Shown piece after piece: positions 7,771 to 16,178 of a DNA stretch of 59,749 bases; within the stretch, counting starts at the first letter, position 1; each line of letters starts with the position of its first letter. Position numbers and translations under genes: made by a program. Source of the DNA: Ignisphaera sp. (GTDB lineage Archaea; Thermoproteota; Thermoprotei_A; Sulfolobales; Ignisphaeraceae); assembly GCA_028275825.1 (NCBI GenBank), contig JAPWTX010000005.1:1-59749 (forward strand). The letters run 5' to 3'. A model generated the notes under the pieces. That model was not told the DNA's origin. It searched no databases and saw only the letters and a list, made by a program, of their open reading frames with translations.

Positions 7771-9150
7771 CTAGACGTCGTAATACATCATTATCTCTAC
7801 TGGTGTAGGATATGAATTTATTTTCCTTGCTTCTTCTCTCTTAAGCTCTATGTATGTTTCTATTAACTCTCTTGAAAACACTGGTCTAAGCCATTCATTA
7901 TCTGCTTCAAGCTCATCCAATGCTTCTTCAAGTGATCCTGGAAGCTCCTTTATGCCAAGCTCTCTTCTCTTCATTGGAGGTATTCTATATACATTCTCAT
8001 CTATTGGATCCCCTGGCTCCCTCTTCTTCCTAATGCCATCAAGACCTGCAAGCACTATTGCTGAGAGCGCTAGATATGGATTTGCACTTGGATCTGGAGG
8101 CCTATATTCAATCCTTTTACTCTTATAACTATTGCTATAGGCAGGAACCCTTATAGCGGCACTTCTATTAGCCTTGCTCCACACCAGGTATACAGGGGCT
8201 TCATAGCCTGGGACAAGCCTTTTATAACTATTTACTGTAGGGCTTACGATGGCTGAGAGCGCTCTGCCATGTTCAATTAGCCCTCCGATAAAGTATCTAG
8301 CAAACTGGCTTAAACCTGCGTAGCTGTCGTTGTGGTCGTAAAAAAGATTCTCGTCTCCTCTCCATATACTGACATGGACATGCATACCACTTCCATTATC
8401 GCCGTAAAGTGGTTTCGGCATAAAGGTTGCTATAAGACCTTGCTTATAGGCCAGCGCCTTAATAACGTATTTAACTGTTTGTATAGCATCCGCTGCATAT
8501 GTGGTGGTACCACCCCTGAAGTTTATTTCGTGTTGAGATGCTGCAGCAACCTCGTGATGAAGTACCTCTACCTGCAACTTAAAATACTTCTTCAAAACAT
8601 CTCCAAACTCCATCTTGAGGTGAAGGAATCTATCCTTTGGGTAGGGAACGTAGTAGCCATCCTTAGCCTTATTAAATGGTGCTACACCTGCCCAACTACC
8701 CTCATCACTTATTACCTCATATGACTGCTTCCAGCCATCGACATAGGCACTCACTTTATTGAATATGAAGAACTCTAGCTCTGCTGATAAAAAGGTTTTT
8801 AGATTCTCAGCTCCAAGCATTTCATCGAGTTTCTGCCCTACTAGCCTAGGATCCTTTGCAAACCTCTCACTAGCTTTATACACATCGCATATGAATCTCC
8901 CCAGCCCCTCTTCCCACGGCATAACTGCAAATGTTGATGGATCAGGCTTTAAATTCATATCGCTTTCCTCAATACCTGTAAACCCCTTTACACTACTACC
9001 ATCAAGCTTGCCCATGCCATTGCTAAACACCTCAACACCTATTTGATCAGATGACACCAAAACTGTTCTCAGGTAGCCTACTAAATCCGTGAATTGCATC
9101 TCTACCCATTTAAGCTTCTTGACCTCGTCTACAACACTATTTAAGTCCAT
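7771..9150 (-). CDS. glnA: Glutamine synthetase, type I
   Basis: Dodecameric cytosolic enzyme making glutamine from glutamate, ammonia and ATP. Signatures are SAELEFFIF (metal-binding Glu pair), HHEVAAASQHEINFR, the glycine-rich GDNGSGMHVHVSIW, NSYKRLVPGYEAP and NRSAAIRVP. Length (459 aa) is typical. The tyrosine adenylylation motif of the beta subtype is not evident near the C-terminus, so it looks like the alpha subtype. A TATA box (TTTATAAAT, 9186-9196) gives a short leader. It is divergent from the glutamate synthase genes across a 320-base AT-rich region, making a GS-GOGAT ammonia-assimilation locus. Confidence 0.95.
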   Translation of the reverse strand: MDLNSVVDEVKKLKWVEMQFTDLVGYLRTVLVSSDQIGVEVFSNGMGKLDGSSVKGFTGIEESDMNLKPDPSTFAVMPWEEGLGRFICDVYKASERFAKDPRLVGQKLDEMLGAENLKTFLSAELEFFIFNKVSAYVDGWKQSYEVISDEGSWAGVAPFNKAKDGYYVPYPKDRFLHLKMEFGDVLKKYFKLQVEVLHHEVAAASQHEINFRGGTTTYAADAIQTVKYVIKALAYKQGLIATFMPKPLYGDNGSGMHVHVSIWRGDENLFYDHNDSYAGLSQFARYFIGGLIEHGRALSAIVSPTVNSYKRLVPGYEAPVYLVWSKANRSAAIRVPAYSNSYKSKRIEYRPPDPSANPYLALSAIVLAGLDGIRKKREPGDPIDENVYRIPPMKRRELGIKELPGSLEEALDELEADNEWLRPVFSRELIETYIELKREEARKINSYPTPVEIMMYYDV

Positions 9151-9185
9151 GTGTACTCACACAAAAGTCTATCGCACTGAACAGA

Positions 9186-9196
9186 TTTATAAAGGT
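9186..9196 (-). promoter_or_regulatory. TATA box of glnA
   Basis: On the minus strand CTTTATAAATC stands about 36-46 bases before the ATG at 9150, predicting a leader of about 10-20 bases. Just upstream lies a short inverted repeat AACAT-N6-ATGTT at 9208-9223, in the position of a BRE-overlapping or upstream operator. Confidence 0.5.
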
Positions 9197-9425
9197 ATCT
9201 AGTTAGTAACATGAATAAATGTTTCTAGTACTACATAGTATATAGTTCAAAAATTCACAACAATATAAATGATTTGCAAAGATCTAACGAACAAATGTTT
9301 ATATTAACTAAAACCATTAATATTTGATATATAGAGACTAAGATATACTTTAGCAGTATTGCATCTATTTAAAATCCCTATACATATTTATACACGATAT
9401 CATAAACAAAACATTATTTCCCAGA

Positions 9426-9446
9426 TATGCATCTAATTCATGCATA
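9426..9446. promoter_or_regulatory. Perfect palindromic operator candidate upstream of glutamate synthase
   Basis: TATGCAT (9426-9432) and ATGCATA (9440-9446) are perfect inverted repeats separated by seven bases. They end directly before the TATA-like box at 9449-9457. The size and spacing suit a dimeric regulator such as an Lrp/AsnC protein, two of which are encoded in this window. A protein there could recruit or block TBP/TFB. The remainder of the glnA-glt gap (9151-9425) is AT-rich with no other clear element. Confidence 0.5.
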
Positions 9447-9448
9447 GT

Positions 9449-9457
9449 ATTAAACTT
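9449..9457 (+). promoter_or_regulatory. TATA box of the glutamate synthase operon
   Basis: ATTAAACTT lies 17-25 bases before the ATG at 9474, which would make that mRNA leaderless or nearly so. This favours ATG 9474 over the GTG at 9459. Confidence 0.45.
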
Positions 9458-9473
9458 AGTGAGAGATTCATCG

Positions 9474-11558
9474 ATGGAGCAAAAAGCTACAAAATATGTT
9501 ATCATTGCTAGGTATTTCCCCCCTTTAGGAGATTCCCTAGGTTTTTGGACTCGTCAAAAGATTGATGAGATAAGATTTGCTGTAGTCCATGGCGTTGAAA
9601 GAGTTGCACTATCTACTTCAAAGAGGGGTAGAATTTTGGATAGACTTGGTTTAAGAGATTTAAGGGAAGATGAAATGATGCAATTTGTTAAGGGGCTTGG
9701 TGTGGAGGGTATAGATAAGATTGATGTTGATGTGGGAATAGATTTTAGTAGAAAGCATCTCTCCCTACCTGTGTATCTAGGTGACATGAGCTTTGGCGCG
9801 CTTTCAAAATATCCAAATATAGTCTTAGCAGAGGTGGCTGATAGGGCAAATGTTGCTGCTGGTGTTGGTGAGGGAGGTCTCCATCCAGATGTTGGAAAGC
9901 ATGAGAACATTGTTGTGCAGTGGGCTAGTGGACGTTTTGGGATAGATAGAAACATGTTAAAGAAGGGGCTGGCAATAAACATAAAGATTGGGCAGGGGGC
10001 GAAGCCTGGTATTGGAGGTCACTTGCCAGGTGAAAAGGTTGTTGATGAAATTGCTAAGCTGAGGAAAATACCGCCAAGGTCTGAAGCTCTAAGTCCTGCA
10101 CCACATCATGATATATACAGTATAGAGGATTTGGCTCAGAGGGTTAGAATGCTTCATGAGCTTACAGATAAGCCTATTCTTGTAAAGTCTGCTGCAAGCA
10201 ATCAGATAGGGTTTATTGTTGTAGGCATTGCTAGATCAGGGGCTCTAGGGGCTATAGTTGATGGTGCTGGTGCCGGAACAGGTGCTGCTCCAAGAATAAT
10301 TAGGGATCATGTCGGGCTTCCAATAGATTTCGCTATCCCTGTTGCTGATAAGTTGTTGAGGGAGAATGGAGTACGTAATGGTTTTATCCTGATAGGAGGC
10401 GGTATGATTTCCTCTGGTAGTGACATATTTAAGTTGCTACTGCTAGGTGCGAATATGGCTAATGTGTCTACAGCTGCCCTCATAGCAATGGGTTGCATAA
10501 TGTGTCATCAATGTAATACGGGTAACTGCCCTGCTGCTCTAACAAGTAGCTTAACTGTGCCTAGAATGATAGATGTAGAGTGGGGTACTACCAATGTCCT
10601 TAAATGGCTCAAGGCTGTTGAGAGAACATTGAAGGTGTTAACATATCTTCTTGGTGAAAGTAGTCTGCAAAAACTTGTTGGTAGAAGGGATCTGCTGGAG
10701 TTGTATAATGCGGATGATAATGTGTGTGAAGTGATAGGGGTTGAATGTGCTGAGCCTGGGGCTATTGCTTGGTATAAAGATTATGATGAGTTTCTAGATG
10801 TCCCTCGCGAAATAATTGAATTTGGTAAAACACCTGTTGTTGGTATGGGGGGCATCGTCCCCGGCTACACAACACCTACAGAAAGACCCATTGACCTACT
10901 TAGAATAGAGGCAGCACAAGTAACTAGACCCCCTGTAGATCCCTATAGAGAGGAAATAGATTTGAGAATAACTACGAGCAGTGGAGATATGTATGAGGCA
11001 CCAGTAGCTGTGCCATGTATAGATGAGGCACTTATTGATGCAGCAAAAGCGCTGGGGATTCCTATAGAATGTGAACTTGCTAAACACTCTAATGCTGAGA
11101 TTATACCCCCAGGTGTGTATCCAACTAAAGGTAGCACTATAATTATTATAGATGAGACACTGAGATCACCCCCCATGCAAAGACCTTTTCTCGAGGAATG
11201 GATTGTGAAATTGGATGAAGTGTTTTGGAAGAGCAGGTTGAGAGATAGCGTAACGATTGTGTCTTCTGGACTTCTTAGGCATGGTGCAGATATATATAAA
11301 ATGATTGCATTAGGAGCCGACATTGTTGTCCCTAAATTCCTATTTCACAACGTATATAGAAAGGTGCGAGAAGAGCCAAGGAGTAGGAAAGTAGATGTTT
11401 ATGAGAATGTATTGGTTGAGTTGATGTGGGAGCTGAGGCTGTTGATGGGGGCGGGTGGAGTTACAAGCGTTAAGAGTCTTAATGGAAATAGATGGTTGTT
11501 GAGAAGCCTCGATGGCTTTGTTTCAGAGATTCTAGGTGTTGACATGGCTGGGAGGTGA
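9474..11558 (+). CDS. Glutamate synthase FMN-binding domain fused to central domain
   Basis: This carries the synthase half of glutamate synthase. Residues about 60-450 are the FMN-binding barrel (LPVYLGDMSFGALS, NIKIGQGAKPGIGGHLPG, SPAPHHDIYSIEDL, VDGAGAGTGAAP, LIGGGMISSGSD). An iron-sulfur motif CIMCHQCNTGNCP keeps the family's C-x5-C-x4-C spacing with one extra cysteine. The last 230 residues resemble the usual central domain (AQVTRPPVDPYREE; later LRHGADIYKMIALGADIVVPKFLF). In the classical enzyme the central domain precedes the FMN domain, so the order is reversed here. The next gene, six bases on, supplies the other two domains. No gltD-type reductase subunit is adjacent. Confidence 0.88.
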   Translation: MEQKATKYVIIARYFPPLGDSLGFWTRQKIDEIRFAVVHGVERVALSTSKRGRILDRLGLRDLREDEMMQFVKGLGVEGIDKIDVDVGIDFSRKHLSLPVYLGDMSFGALSKYPNIVLAEVADRANVAAGVGEGGLHPDVGKHENIVVQWASGRFGIDRNMLKKGLAINIKIGQGAKPGIGGHLPGEKVVDEIAKLRKIPPRSEALSPAPHHDIYSIEDLAQRVRMLHELTDKPILVKSAASNQIGFIVVGIARSGALGAIVDGAGAGTGAAPRIIRDHVGLPIDFAIPVADKLLRENGVRNGFILIGGGMISSGSDIFKLLLLGANMANVSTAALIAMGCIMCHQCNTGNCPAALTSSLTVPRMIDVEWGTTNVLKWLKAVERTLKVLTYLLGESSLQKLVGRRDLLELYNADDNVCEVIGVECAEPGAIAWYKDYDEFLDVPREIIEFGKTPVVGMGGIVPGYTTPTERPIDLLRIEAAQVTRPPVDPYREEIDLRITTSSGDMYEAPVAVPCIDEALIDAAKALGIPIECELAKHSNAEIIPPGVYPTKGSTIIIIDETLRSPPMQRPFLEEWIVKLDEVFWKSRLRDSVTIVSSGLLRHGADIYKMIALGADIVVPKFLFHNVYRKVREEPRSRKVDVYENVLVELMWELRLLMGAGGVTSVKSLNGNRWLLRSLDGFVSEILGVDMAGR

Positions 11559-11564
11559 TGGTAT

Positions 11565-13424
11565 ATGTGTGGTATTGGTGGCATTGTTAGTTTAGATAGG
11601 GAAATACCGTTCAATATCATATTAGACATGTTAGAGTCTATGAAGATGCGGGGTACGGAACATGGCGCTGGTTTTGCAGCTTATAGCCCTACGGAAAATG
11701 GGTTAATTAGATTTAGATTTTTTGCTGAGGAGAACGATATTAATGTTCTTACTACACGCTTAAATGAATACATTCATCTTGGCAAAGTAAGTAAAATAGC
11801 GCAATTGAATAGGGGTTTAGCTGCTTTTGAAGCTCTTATCAAAAGCTATCCCCCATCAGATGTTTATAAATTGGTGCATGTATTCCAAGCAGCGAGGCAT
11901 CTTGAGGTTTGGAAAAGCATTGGCTGGCCTCACAGTGTAGCAGAGGTTTATAGCTTATGGACTAAGAATAGCTATGCATGGTTAGGTCATACAAGGTATC
12001 CTACAAACAGCCCTGGCTTTAAACCTTGGCTAGCACACCCATTTAGTTATGGTGAGGTTGCTGTGGTTCACAATGGTGATTTGAGTAGCTATGGTATTAA
12101 CAAGAGGTTTGTAGAATATGTATTGGGCATTGAAAACTTCACGGGAAATGATAGCGAGATTATAGCTTACCTTCTCTCAATGTTTTTAAATGATGGGCTT
12201 TCAGTTGAGGAGACAATAGAAACTTTGATTAGTGGTGAGAAACTGCGCTGGGCAAAACTCGATGGTCCCTTTGCTGTCATATTCATCTATGGCACTTCAA
12301 AGGGCCCTATTTTTGGAGCTTTCGTCGATAAACACCATCTAAGGCCCCTCTACGTGTCCATAGACAGTGATGTTGTCTATGTTGCTAGTGAGGCAGGTGC
12401 GATAAAGTCTGTTAACCCGCGCTCCAAACCCCGTATGGTGCGTGGTGGTGGATTTGTTGTGGTGTATCCTGATGGTAATAAGGTGGTTAAGGGTCTCTCA
12501 GAGTATAAAGAGTATGATGCTGTTCAGATCCCTATTGACGCAATTGATGCTGATGATTATAAGAACAGTGTATTGCTGAATAAAGCTATAGAGCTCTCTC
12601 TAGCAAGGAATGGCTATGCCCATGTAATTAATTTGAAGGGCCATAGATATGTTGCAAATGGTCTAGGCCCTGGCAGACTAGAGTTATTTGGCGTTGTAGG
12701 TAACGCTAGTTTAAATGTTGTTGAAGGTGTTGAAGCTAGGATCTATGGTTTAGCACAGGAAGATCTAGGCGACTGTGCTATGGATTCTACAATAGTTGTC
12801 TATGGTAGTGTTGGCGATTCAGCAGGTCAGGCAATGAGAAGTGGTGGACTGTATATAACAGGTAGTGCTGGCAATAGACTAGGGGTTCAGATGAAAGGAG
12901 GGGTAATAGTTGTTAAGGGTAGTGTTGGTGATTATCTTGGCGAGTATATGTCAGGAGGCACTATTCTAGTGTTGGGTAGTGTAGGAAGGTATATAGCGAG
13001 TGGGATGGTTGGGGGAAAGATATTTATAAAGGGGTGCATACCGCTGAGCACCATAGGCAAAGCACCGCCAAGAACTCTCTTAATGCATTACATTGAAGCA
13101 CTTACAAAAAGAGGTTTGCAAAATGTGGAAGAGGTCAAGGCATTGAAAGATCTGGATGCCTATGACCTGATGAGAATCCTAGGCCCAGAGTTTGAAAAAC
13201 TTTCAAAACTGTGGGGAGTTCTACATGTTGGTTACCCTATTGCAGAATGCAGATATGTTAGTGATGATGAGAAAGACGAGATTAAGCGTATTGTTGAGGA
13301 ATATAACAAGGCTGTTGAGACCGTGAAAGAGTACATAGATGTAGAAGAGCTGTTTTCATATAGGTTCACGGTAATTAAGTCAGCTAAGTATAGATATAAA
13401 GCCCTAGCACCAGATACTACTTAA
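11565..13424 (+). CDS. Glutamate synthase amidotransferase domain fused to GXGXG domain
   Basis: The N-terminal class II glutamine amidotransferase starts MCGIGGI with catalytic Cys2, followed by RGTEHGAG, LGHTRYPTNS and HNGDLSSY, and releases ammonia from glutamine. From about residue 360 to 500 runs the right-handed beta-helix GXGXG domain with repeated VYGSVGDSAGQAM-like turns. These are classical domains 1 and 4, so domains 2 and 3 are missing here and encoded by the gene just upstream. A strong GGAGGTGAT stands before the ATG. The two proteins probably assemble into one enzyme with glutamine synthetase supplying its substrate. Lone amidotransferase+GXGXG proteins also occur outside this pathway, but the context is clear. 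Confidence 0.88.
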   Translation: MCGIGGIVSLDREIPFNIILDMLESMKMRGTEHGAGFAAYSPTENGLIRFRFFAEENDINVLTTRLNEYIHLGKVSKIAQLNRGLAAFEALIKSYPPSDVYKLVHVFQAARHLEVWKSIGWPHSVAEVYSLWTKNSYAWLGHTRYPTNSPGFKPWLAHPFSYGEVAVVHNGDLSSYGINKRFVEYVLGIENFTGNDSEIIAYLLSMFLNDGLSVEETIETLISGEKLRWAKLDGPFAVIFIYGTSKGPIFGAFVDKHHLRPLYVSIDSDVVYVASEAGAIKSVNPRSKPRMVRGGGFVVVYPDGNKVVKGLSEYKEYDAVQIPIDAIDADDYKNSVLLNKAIELSLARNGYAHVINLKGHRYVANGLGPGRLELFGVVGNASLNVVEGVEARIYGLAQEDLGDCAMDSTIVVYGSVGDSAGQAMRSGGLYITGSAGNRLGVQMKGGVIVVKGSVGDYLGEYMSGGTILVLGSVGRYIASGMVGGKIFIKGCIPLSTIGKAPPRTLLMHYIEALTKRGLQNVEEVKALKDLDAYDLMRILGPEFEKLSKLWGVLHVGYPIAECRYVSDDEKDEIKRIVEEYNKAVETVKEYIDVEELFSYRFTVIKSAKYRYKALAPDTT

Positions 13425-13616
13425 AATAATGCCTATCATCACATATTGCAGTATGGCAAAGTTTGGAATGGTGTGATAGAGGAGAATTTCTAGAGGACCT
13501 AGATAAGGGTGGGCTGCCGAGCTTTTGTATATCAATAGAGTGGGCTGTGTCTGTTAAAATATTGTGGCCTAGTACTATGTTAAATGCTTTTATATTGCAG
13601 GATTTTTGTTTGGGGA

Positions 13617-14654
13617 CTAAGTTATTTTTGGGTAAGACCCCAGTATCTTTAAAGATTCTGTTCTCTTGCTAAGCTCATTTAATGCTTGTGAAATGTTCTC
13701 ATTACTCATATCGCCTTCGAATTCCATGAAGAACATGTACTCCCATGGCTTGCCCTTGATGGGTCTGGACTCTATTTTTGTTAGATTCACCTTGCGCTCA
13801 GCAAATGGTTGTAAGGCTCTGTATAGAGACCCTGGCTCATGCTTTAATGTGAACAGCACTGCAGTTTTAATCATAGTTGCTTCATTTACTTCGATAGGTG
13901 TTTTACCAATTATGATGAACCTCGTGTAGTTTTCTTTATAATCTTCTATGCCGTGAAGCAATATTTCCCCGCCATACAATAGCGCTGCGTATTCTGATCC
14001 TATGGCAGCTATGCCGCTGCTTGAAACAGCTGTTTTGACAGCTTCTGAAGTACTCGTCGCAACCTCTACCTTAACCCCTTTTAACCTACTTTCAATGAAT
14101 TTCCTAGCCTGAGCCAGGGCATAGGGGTTGCTTATAACAAGCTTCACTTCTTCAAGCTTAGTGCCGGGCTTTGCAATAAGGTTAAGCCTTATCCTTAGCT
14201 CAGTATCTCCACAGATCCTCAGCGTCGACTCTGCTAGCATATCTATTGTCTCCCCTACACTTCCCTCAAGAGAATTCTCTATAGGCACAACACCGTAATC
14301 TGCATCCCCCTCTTCAACAACTCTAAAAACAGCACTAATACTGCTCTGAGGCAAAAACTCTGTATTTGCATATCTAAACACCTTTATAGCCGCTTCCTCA
14401 GAAAAAGAGCCCCTCGGCCCCAGATAAGCAACTCTTAAACCACTGCCCTGAGATAATATAGCAGTATAGAGACCTGCAAAGAGAGATGCATAGTTCTCCG
14501 AAAGCCCAGCATCCACAAGAGATTTCCTCAAAAAATTATATGCTTCAGCATTAACCCCTCTAAGGATGTGCCTATCTACAGCTCTGGAGAGCTCCAACCT
14601 TTTGAGTAATAGCTTGACAAACTCTTTATCTAAAGCCCTAATTTCCTCAGCCAA
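13617..14654 (-). CDS. pheA: Prephenate dehydratase with ACT domain
   Basis: Converts prephenate to phenylpyruvate for phenylalanine. The first 90 residues resemble a degenerate AroQ chorismate-mutase helix bundle (EIRALDKEFVKLLLKRLELS). The dehydratase domain follows (VAYLGPRGSFSEEAA, VPIENSLEGSVGETID, and ENYTRFIIIG with the catalytic TRF), then an ACT domain with HEPGSLYRAL and KIESRPIKGKPWEY, the phenylalanine-sensing ESRP motif. Start is TTG at 14654, with GGTGA six bases before it. Whether the mutase part is active cannot be told. It is a single-gene unit with a TATA-like GCTTAAAAGTG near 14683-14693. Confidence 0.93.
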   Translation of the reverse strand: MAEEIRALDKEFVKLLLKRLELSRAVDRHILRGVNAEAYNFLRKSLVDAGLSENYASLFAGLYTAILSQGSGLRVAYLGPRGSFSEEAAIKVFRYANTEFLPQSSISAVFRVVEEGDADYGVVPIENSLEGSVGETIDMLAESTLRICGDTELRIRLNLIAKPGTKLEEVKLVISNPYALAQARKFIESRLKGVKVEVATSTSEAVKTAVSSSGIAAIGSEYAALLYGGEILLHGIEDYKENYTRFIIIGKTPIEVNEATMIKTAVLFTLKHEPGSLYRALQPFAERKVNLTKIESRPIKGKPWEYMFFMEFEGDMSNENISQALNELSKRTESLKILGSYPKIT

Positions 14655-14794
14655 GATGTCACCAGTCAGAGTACTAAGCAGACACTTTTAAGCTGTTCAT
14701 GGCATGCTGGTGTCTTGACAAGGTTTTGCTTTTTCATTACTGATAAAAGTATACACTTATTAGTTAATTTAGGTTATCTAACAGACGACTTAAA

Positions 14795-15115
14795 ATGATT
14801 CAAAGCAGCAAATCTGAATCATGTAGAGATGATCTGAGCAAATTGATAGAAAAAGCTATAGAGATGTACAACAGGTATAGAGGTGCAGAAGCAAAGGCAG
14901 TGCTTGTTAGTGTTAGTGATTGTGATGTGAAGGTGGCGTTTGAAGGATACTTTTGTTTTACTTGCGGTGTTAATGATTGGATTGAGGACTTCAAGTATGT
15001 GTTGGAAGATATTGGTGTTGAAGCAGACTTATATAGGGTTTTGGAGCCTGAGGACTTTTCTGAGTTGAGGAGAGTAGGTGTTTTCAAAATTAAGAAGGTG
15101 AAAAGCAATATCTGA
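14795..15115 (+). CDS. Small unknown protein ahead of an Lrp regulator, 106 aa
   Basis: I do not recognise the family. It is acidic at the ends and has paired cysteines in the middle (FEGYFCFTCGVNDWIEDF), spaced C-x2-C, with an alternating strand/helix pattern. Its stop lies four bases before the ATG of the Lrp/AsnC gene, so the two are surely co-transcribed. A TATA-like AAAGTATACACTTATT lies 35-50 bases upstream. The C-x2-C pair could bind metal or be redox active. A role linked to the regulator is an inference from context only. Confidence 0.7.
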   Translation: MIQSSKSESCRDDLSKLIEKAIEMYNRYRGAEAKAVLVSVSDCDVKVAFEGYFCFTCGVNDWIEDFKYVLEDIGVEADLYRVLEPEDFSELRRVGVFKIKKVKSNI

Positions 15116-15119
15116 AGAG

Positions 15120-15566
15120 ATGTTAGATGAAAGGGATTTGAAAATATTGAGAAGAATGTCTGAAAATGCTAGAATAACATTTACAGAACTAGCTAAGGAA
15201 GTTAATTTAAGCGATGTTGCAGTAATTAAGAGGGTTAAGAGACTTGAGGGAAGCATTGTAAAGAGATATACTATCTCTGTAGATCCGAGAAAGCTTGGCT
15301 ATAGAATTGTCTCCTTTACAGGTATCGATGTAGAGCCTGAAAGGCTTTTTGAAGTAATTGAAAAAGTGCGAAACAGAGGTTATGTGATGGGGCTGTGGCT
15401 CACCACAGGAGATCATCAGTTAATGACTATGGTTTGGGCTAGGAATGAAGAAGACATGGCTAAGATACATAAAGAGCTCTCGGAAATAAATGGGGTGAAG
15501 AGAGTGTGCCCAGCCATTGTGTTGAAGACTTTGAAGGATATTGAAATGCTTTTTAGAATAGATTAG
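15120..15566 (+). CDS. Lrp/AsnC-family transcription regulator
   Basis: A 148-residue protein with an N-terminal winged helix (LDERDLKILRRMSENARI, then FTELAKEVNLSDVAVIKRVKRLE) and a C-terminal RAM/effector domain (VSFTGIDVEPERLFEVIE, MTMVWARNEEDM). These dimerise and octamerise on palindromic sites and often sense amino acids. It is the second gene of a two-gene unit. Given the surrounding amino-acid genes it might control nitrogen or amino-acid metabolism; the palindrome at 9426-9446 is one testable target. The effector is unknown. Confidence 0.88.
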   Translation: MLDERDLKILRRMSENARITFTELAKEVNLSDVAVIKRVKRLEGSIVKRYTISVDPRKLGYRIVSFTGIDVEPERLFEVIEKVRNRGYVMGLWLTTGDHQLMTMVWARNEEDMAKIHKELSEINGVKRVCPAIVLKTLKDIEMLFRID

Positions 15567-15575
15567 ACATTATAT

Positions 15576-16142
15576 CTACTCCTTCTTCTCCCCCAGCGTC
15601 AATGCCTTGAGTATCTGCATTATGAGCTCCTCTAAAGCTTTTCCACTCTCTTTTGATATTGGTGGAGAGACCTTCTCACCCTTCATAGCTTTCTGAGCCC
15701 TTTCCTCAAATTTATCTAGAACTAGCTTAAGTTCAAATTCATACATAACTCCTTCATACTTCTCCTGATACCTTACAGCCTTAACATTATCAGCATAGAG
15801 AACCACAGTTGTTGGTGATGCATGTACCTCAAACTTCTTAAAACTCTCTGCCGCAGCTTGCGATTTACATTCACGGGCAAACCAATCGCATAACACTATC
15901 ACAAATTTTGCGCTATCACCTCTTTCACTACTCCACTTCTCTACAAACGGGAACCACACTTCATCATATTTTCTGCATGCAGAGCACTTAGTATTGTCAA
16001 AGTATATTACATATACTCCCTTGTCTAAAGGTTCAAAAGCATCCCCATCAGCTCTTACAAACTCCCACACCTTTTCCTTAGACCTGTAGATATATATGCC
16101 ATGAGGCGAATCCACACCAATTTTTTTAAACATCTTATTCAA
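15576..16142 (-). CDS. Thioredoxin-fold protein with CxxC
   Basis: A cytosolic-looking thioredoxin-like domain (about 40-140) with active-site TKCSACRKYD, a later cis-proline segment HASPTTVVLY, and two further cysteines (VLCDWFARECKSQ). No signal peptide or membrane span is seen. The C-terminal 50 residues form a charged helix. Start TTG at 16142 follows AGGTGA by about seven bases; an ATG at 16133 is possible. It is probably a disulfide reductase or thiol transferase of unknown partner. It lies ahead of the big helicase gene with only 36 bases separating them, on the same strand but downstream of it, so both may be one operon. Confidence 0.8.
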   Translation of the reverse strand: MNKMFKKIGVDSPHGIYIYRSKEKVWEFVRADGDAFEPLDKGVYVIYFDNTKCSACRKYDEVWFPFVEKWSSERGDSAKFVIVLCDWFARECKSQAAAESFKKFEVHASPTTVVLYADNVKAVRYQEKYEGVMYEFELKLVLDKFEERAQKAMKGEKVSPPISKESGKALEELIMQILKALTLGEKKE

Positions 16143-16178
16143 AGCTTTTCACCTAGCTTTACTCCTCACTTACTTGCT

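Noticed and set aside
13463-13672. Plus-strand 69-codon frame after the glutamate synthase genes
   Set aside because: It runs into the 3' end of pheA in antisense, has no ribosome-binding site and no protein-like pattern.
13617-14654. pheA as a proven bifunctional chorismate mutase-prephenate dehydratase
   Set aside because: The N-terminal helix bundle only resembles AroQ and the catalytic residues cannot be confirmed, so only the dehydratase is named.
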